Below are positions 61,165-64,000 of a stretch of 64,000 bases of DNA, one piece after another. How positions within the stretch are numbered: the first letter of the stretch is position 1; every line of letters begins with the position of its first letter. The stretch is taken from positions 1,054,001 to 1,118,000 of the forward strand of contig NZ_FPAY01000001.1 in assembly GCF_900116495.1 (NCBI RefSeq), written 5' to 3'. The notes under the pieces were generated by a model that searched no databases, was not told the DNA's origin, and saw only the letters and a program-made list of their open reading frames with translations. Position numbers and translations under genes: made by a program. Source of the DNA: Arthrobacter sp. ov118 (GTDB lineage Bacteria > Actinomycetota > Actinomycetes > Actinomycetales > Micrococcaceae).

Positions 61165-61716
61165 ATGCGCAAAGTGACAGCCGGCCTCTTCTGCTCCGTG
61201 GACGGGGTGGTGGAGGACCCGTTCCTCTGGCAGTTCGACAGCTTCGACGACGAGCTCGGGGCTGGGATGGGCGAGATGATGGGCCGGATAGACACCGGGC
61301 TCCTGGGCCGCGTCGGGTACCAGCAGTGGGCGGAGTACTGGCCCAAGGCCGAAAGCGACGCCGACTTCGCCGGGTTCATCAACCCGCTGCCGAAATTTGT
61401 GGCGTCCCGGACCCTGGGTCCGGAGCTGGAGTGGGAGAATTCGCGCCTGATCGAAGGTCCGCTGGAGGACTTCGTGGCGGACTTGAAGAACAGCGACGGC
61501 GGCGAGATCGGCATCTTCAGCAGCATCTCGCTGGTCCGCCAACTGCTGTTCGCCGGCCTGCTCGACACCCTGATGCTGATCGTTCATCCGGTGGTCGCGG
61601 GAAGCGGCCGGCGGCTGTTCAGCGACGGCGATCCCCTGACCCGGCTGGAGCTGCAGTCATCCCAGCAGACCAGCAAGGGAAACATGATCCTCAGCTACGG
61701 CCTCCGCGGCGACTGA
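61165..61716 (+). CDS. RibD_C-type dihydrofolate reductase-like protein
   Basis: The 183-aa protein has the DHFR-like fold pattern of the RibD C-terminal family: MRKVTAGLFCSVDGVVEDP at the start, later DTGLLGRVGYQQW and GIFSSISLVRQLL, and LIVHPVVAGSGRRLF near the end. It binds NADPH and reduces an unknown substrate. AAGGAG precedes the ATG. Single gene. Confidence 0.87.
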   Translation: MRKVTAGLFCSVDGVVEDPFLWQFDSFDDELGAGMGEMMGRIDTGLLGRVGYQQWAEYWPKAESDADFAGFINPLPKFVASRTLGPELEWENSRLIEGPLEDFVADLKNSDGGEIGIFSSISLVRQLLFAGLLDTLMLIVHPVVAGSGRRLFSDGDPLTRLELQSSQQTSKGNMILSYGLRGD

Positions 61717-61794
61717 CCCGCCGCGGGCCCAGCTGAGCCGGCCAGCAGAGCCACCGTCGCGCCTGGACAGCGCGGCCGGCGGCCCCCGGGCCCG

Positions 61795-61800
61795 TAAACT
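61795..61800 (+). promoter_or_regulatory. -10 box of a probable leaderless promoter
   Basis: TAAACT is a good TANNNT box, six bases before the GTG at 61807, with no ribosome-binding site. Confidence 0.5.
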
Positions 61801-61806
61801 TGGCGG

Positions 61807-62430
61807 GTGCAACCCTCACTTTGGCTGGCCCTGGCCGGCGCCGGCGTCCTGATCAGCTTCACCCCCGGCGCTGGCGCCATTAACACCATGAGCAACTCCC
61901 TGAACTCGGGATTCCGCCGTTCCATCTGGGGCATCCTGGGCCAGCAGGCCGCGCTGGTGGTGCACATCCTGGTCGTGGCCCTCGGCGTCGGCGTGCTCGT
62001 GGCAAGCTCGCCGGTCGCCTTCAACGTAATCCGCTACGCGGGAGCCGCCTACCTGGTCTATCTGGGCGTCCGGCAGTTCCTGCACAAACCGGACCTGGAC
62101 CAGGAGAAGGCCGCCGCCCTGCGCAACGAGCCCGCGTTCTCGATGTTCCGCCGCGGCTTGTGGGTGAATCTGCTCAACCCCAAAGCCGTGGTCTTCTTCC
62201 TGGCCTTCATGCCCCAGTTCATCCGCCCGGAGCAGCCGCTGCTGCCACAGTACGCAGTTCTATCCGCCACCGTAATCGTGATTGACATCCTGGTGATGTG
62301 GTTCTTCTTCGCGGCGGCGGCCAGGTCTTTCCAGCGCTTCACCCACGACGCGCACGGCCAAAAGGTCCTGAACCGGACTTTCGGGGGTCTGTTCGTCGGC
62401 GTCGGCGTCCTGCTGGCCGCGATCCACTAA
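61807..62430 (+). CDS. LysE/RhtB family amino acid exporter
   Basis: The 207-aa protein has six hydrophobic helices and the LysE-family FTPGAGAINTMSNSLNSGFRRSIWGILGQQ motif near the start, then YAGAAYLVYLGVRQF and WVNLLNPKAVVFFLAFMPQF. It exports amino acids such as lysine, threonine or homoserine. It begins with GTG and a leaderless -10 box. Solitary gene. Confidence 0.9.
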   Translation: MQPSLWLALAGAGVLISFTPGAGAINTMSNSLNSGFRRSIWGILGQQAALVVHILVVALGVGVLVASSPVAFNVIRYAGAAYLVYLGVRQFLHKPDLDQEKAAALRNEPAFSMFRRGLWVNLLNPKAVVFFLAFMPQFIRPEQPLLPQYAVLSATVIVIDILVMWFFFAAAARSFQRFTHDAHGQKVLNRTFGGLFVGVGVLLAAIH

Positions 62431-62485
62431 CGACGCCGGCGCGCCCGGGCCGGGCACAATCCTTCCGACGGACCGCCGGATCGGA

Positions 62486-63412
62486 TCAGCGGGAGGAGCC
62501 TACCGAGAGAGCCCGCGCCGTGCCCGCCAGCTCGGGAGCTTCCCGGGCAACTACTTGGCCGACGAAGGCGGTGGCCGCCTCGGCGAGCCCGTCATAGAGG
62601 CGAACCATCAGATCTCTGGCCTCGTTCCGCGGCCACGCTTCCGGCAGGAGCTCGGCAGGCAGGTCCGGGTCGCTCCACGGAAACGCCCGCCACGCGTCCA
62701 TCAGCTCGGTCCTGACCCGGAAGGCTTCCTCCGGGCTGACCGTTCCGGCGTCGAGGCGTTGGGCCCACGGCGTGAATTTTTCGCTGAAGGGCCGGTATTG
62801 CTCCTTGAACTCCTGCGGCGACCAGGCCTCCACGAGCCGCTTGCCACGGAGGCTGGATTCCGCGGTGCGGAAAATGACGTAGTCGTCCACACCGTACCCC
62901 TGGCAGGTTTTCTCCAGCTCCTCGGAGTGGTCGCGCGGGGAGACCCACAGCGCCCCGAACAGCGGCGCGAATCCGCGCCAACGCAAGCGTGAGCGGAACA
63001 TCTCCCGGACATCCCGCGACGTCTCCGGAATGGAAAAAGCGATGACGGTCCAGCTGCCGTCCCACTGGCGGGACTGTTCACCGAACACGGAGACCTGCTC
63101 CAGGCCGTGGCGCAGCCGGTTCCGCGCGCCCGGGGTAATGCGGTAACGCGAGGTCCGCCCGGCACTGGACTGCTCCAGAACACCCCGGGACGCGAGGCGG
63201 CTCAGCGCAGTCGCCGTCGCCGACGCCGTGATCCCCAGGCCAGCAGCCAGGGCCGCGATGAGCCGGGACGGCAGCCATTCCTCGCTATTGAACCAATAGT
63301 CCACCACCAGGGTGACCAGCTGGTGCTGGGTGGATGGCCCCTTCAAAGGCCGGGGAAAGTCGATGGCCAGGTCCGGGTCCAGGCCGGGCACGGAGGCGGG
63401 TCGCTCGCTCAT
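62486..63412 (-). CDS. PaaX family repressor
   Basis: The 308-aa protein has an N-terminal winged helix (LVTLVVDYWFNSEEWLPSRLIAALAAGLGITASATATALSRLASRGVLEQ) and a PaaX-type ligand domain with WDGSWTVIAFSIPETSRDVREMFRSRLRWRGFAPLFGALWVSP and a helical C-terminus. PaaX represses phenylacetate-degradation genes and senses phenylacetyl-CoA. GGAGGCGTG precedes the ATG at 63412. It diverges from an MHS transporter, its likely target, and could tie into phenylethylamine catabolism at 26-36 kb. Confidence 0.86.
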   Translation of the reverse strand: MSERPASVPGLDPDLAIDFPRPLKGPSTQHQLVTLVVDYWFNSEEWLPSRLIAALAAGLGITASATATALSRLASRGVLEQSSAGRTSRYRITPGARNRLRHGLEQVSVFGEQSRQWDGSWTVIAFSIPETSRDVREMFRSRLRWRGFAPLFGALWVSPRDHSEELEKTCQGYGVDDYVIFRTAESSLRGKRLVEAWSPQEFKEQYRPFSEKFTPWAQRLDAGTVSPEEAFRVRTELMDAWRAFPWSDPDLPAELLPEAWPRNEARDLMVRLYDGLAEAATAFVGQVVAREAPELAGTARALSVGSSR

Positions 63413-63465
63413 CACGCCTCCATCATGCCAGCCGCAACCATCCCTGATTTCATTTTGCACTTGGA

Positions 63466-63495
63466 TTGACGGACGCTGCAAGAAGTGCATACCAT
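63466..63495 (+). promoter_or_regulatory. Putative promoter of the MHS transporter
   Basis: TTGACG (63466-63471), an 18-base spacer and TACCAT (63490-63495) precede the MHS start. Confidence 0.45.
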
Positions 63496-63616
63496 TGCGT
63501 CGGGAGTGACGGAGGCCACAGCCGAGCCCGCCACTCTGCTCAGCATGCGAGCCACAGGTCTTTTACCGCCCCACCCTTTCCCCTGTTTCACTTCCCGCCC
63601 ACCTAGGAGATCCGCA

Positions 63617-64000
63617 ATGACCGCTGGTCCCATCGATCCGCCGACGCCGTTGACGCCGTCCGCGGAACAGGCCCGCCCCGATTCCCGCGACGGAACCAAG
63701 CATGCCCGCCGTGCCGCCGCCGCCAGCTTCATCGGCAGCACCCTGGAGTACTACGACTTCTTTATCTACGGTTCGGCGTCCGCACTGATCTTCAACAAGA
63801 TCTTCTTCCCCGGCATCGATCCCGCCCTCGGCACCATCCTGTCCATGGCCACCATCGGCATCGGCTACGTCGTCCGGCCCCTCGCGGCCAGCGTCATCGG
63901 CCACTACGGGGACCGCATTGGGCGGCGCCAGATGCTCGTGCTGACGCTCGTCGTTATGGGCGTGGCCACCTTCCTCATCGGCTGCCTGCCGCCGGCCGCC
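63617..64000 (+). CDS. MFS transporter of the MHS type, cut by the window end
   Basis: From the ATG at 63617 (TAGGAG seven bases upstream) the frame stays open to the window end, 128 codons. It shows SFIGSTLEYYDFFIYGSASALIF in helix 1 and GDRIGRRQMLVL in loop 2-3, marks of a metabolite:H+ symporter. The N-terminus is Pro/Thr-rich. The divergent PaaX-family regulator suggests an aromatic acid (for example phenylacetate) as substrate. Confidence 0.85.
   Translation, partial: MTAGPIDPPTPLTPSAEQARPDSRDGTKHARRAAAASFIGSTLEYYDFFIYGSASALIFNKIFFPGIDPALGTILSMATIGIGYVVRPLAASVIGHYGDRIGRRQMLVLTLVVMGVATFLIGCLPPAA

Overview
High-GC DNA with actinobacterial gene families throughout. The best guess is Arthrobacter, Pseudarthrobacter or a close relative in the Micrococcaceae. 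Three points support this: a copper amine oxidase that, from memory, is nearly identical to the Arthrobacter globiformis phenylethylamine oxidase; a dnaK-grpE-dnaJ-hspR operon with HspR-type inverted repeats; and a SigL/RslA-like ECF pair. No rRNA, tRNA, CRISPR array, transposase or phage gene was seen. All assignments come from reading the sequence and remembered families; no search was run.

Layout. 0-1.2 kb: end of an unidentified gene, a 59-aa membrane protein and a secreted lectin-fold protein. 1.2-2.5 kb: trpF and a HutD-family gene. 2.5-3.6 kb: remnant of an ABC permease, then a guanidine-III-like riboswitch before two overlapping SMR exporter genes. 3.8-7.5 kb: aldo/keto reductase, metallo-hydrolase, DEAD-box helicase. 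7.9-18.9 kb: small protein, two methyltransferases, CycA-like permease, MFS exporter, Lrp regulator facing an M20 amidohydrolase plus MHS transporter, trmB. 19-25.3 kb: DUF1206 protein, ECF sigma/anti-sigma pair diverging from a lipoprotein, SWIM/SNF2 helicase. 25.4-35.9 kb: amine-catabolism region with phenylethylamine oxidase, TetR, truncated globin, M15 peptidase, FeaR-like AraC regulator, patatin, YCII protein, APC permease and aldehyde dehydrogenase. 35.8-38.5 kb: EF-G2 and a membrane protein. 39-42.2 kb: four secreted proteins, two with camelysin/TasA-type AYW signal regions. 42.4-46 kb: SAF-domain oxidoreductase, FCD regulator and MHS transporter. 46.1-50.4 kb: heat-shock operon. 50.6-59.5 kb: a GDYG-repeat protein, TetR/epimerase pair, an orphan membrane-anchored Nudix-like gene, MMPL/MarR pair and APC permease. 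59.5-64 kb: methyltransferase, PepSY-like protein, RibD_C reductase, LysE exporter, PaaX-family regulator and the start of another MHS transporter.

Most interesting: (1) the Nudix-like gene at 53.2-54.8 kb is bounded by a copy of the 3' end of the upstream epimerase gene, which suggests insertion; (2) guanidine-III-like riboswitch ahead of the SMR pair; (3) two face-to-face ECF promoters with the same TGAACY-N16-CGTCRT pattern; (4) two identical HspR-like operators 53 bp apart flanking the dnaK promoter; (5) nested inverted repeats between grpE and dnaJ; (6) an acidic GDYG-repeat protein still gaining repeats; (7) five genes with a -10-like box six or seven bases before the start codon, indicating leaderless mRNAs; (8) matched operators for the FCD, MarR and TetR regulators.
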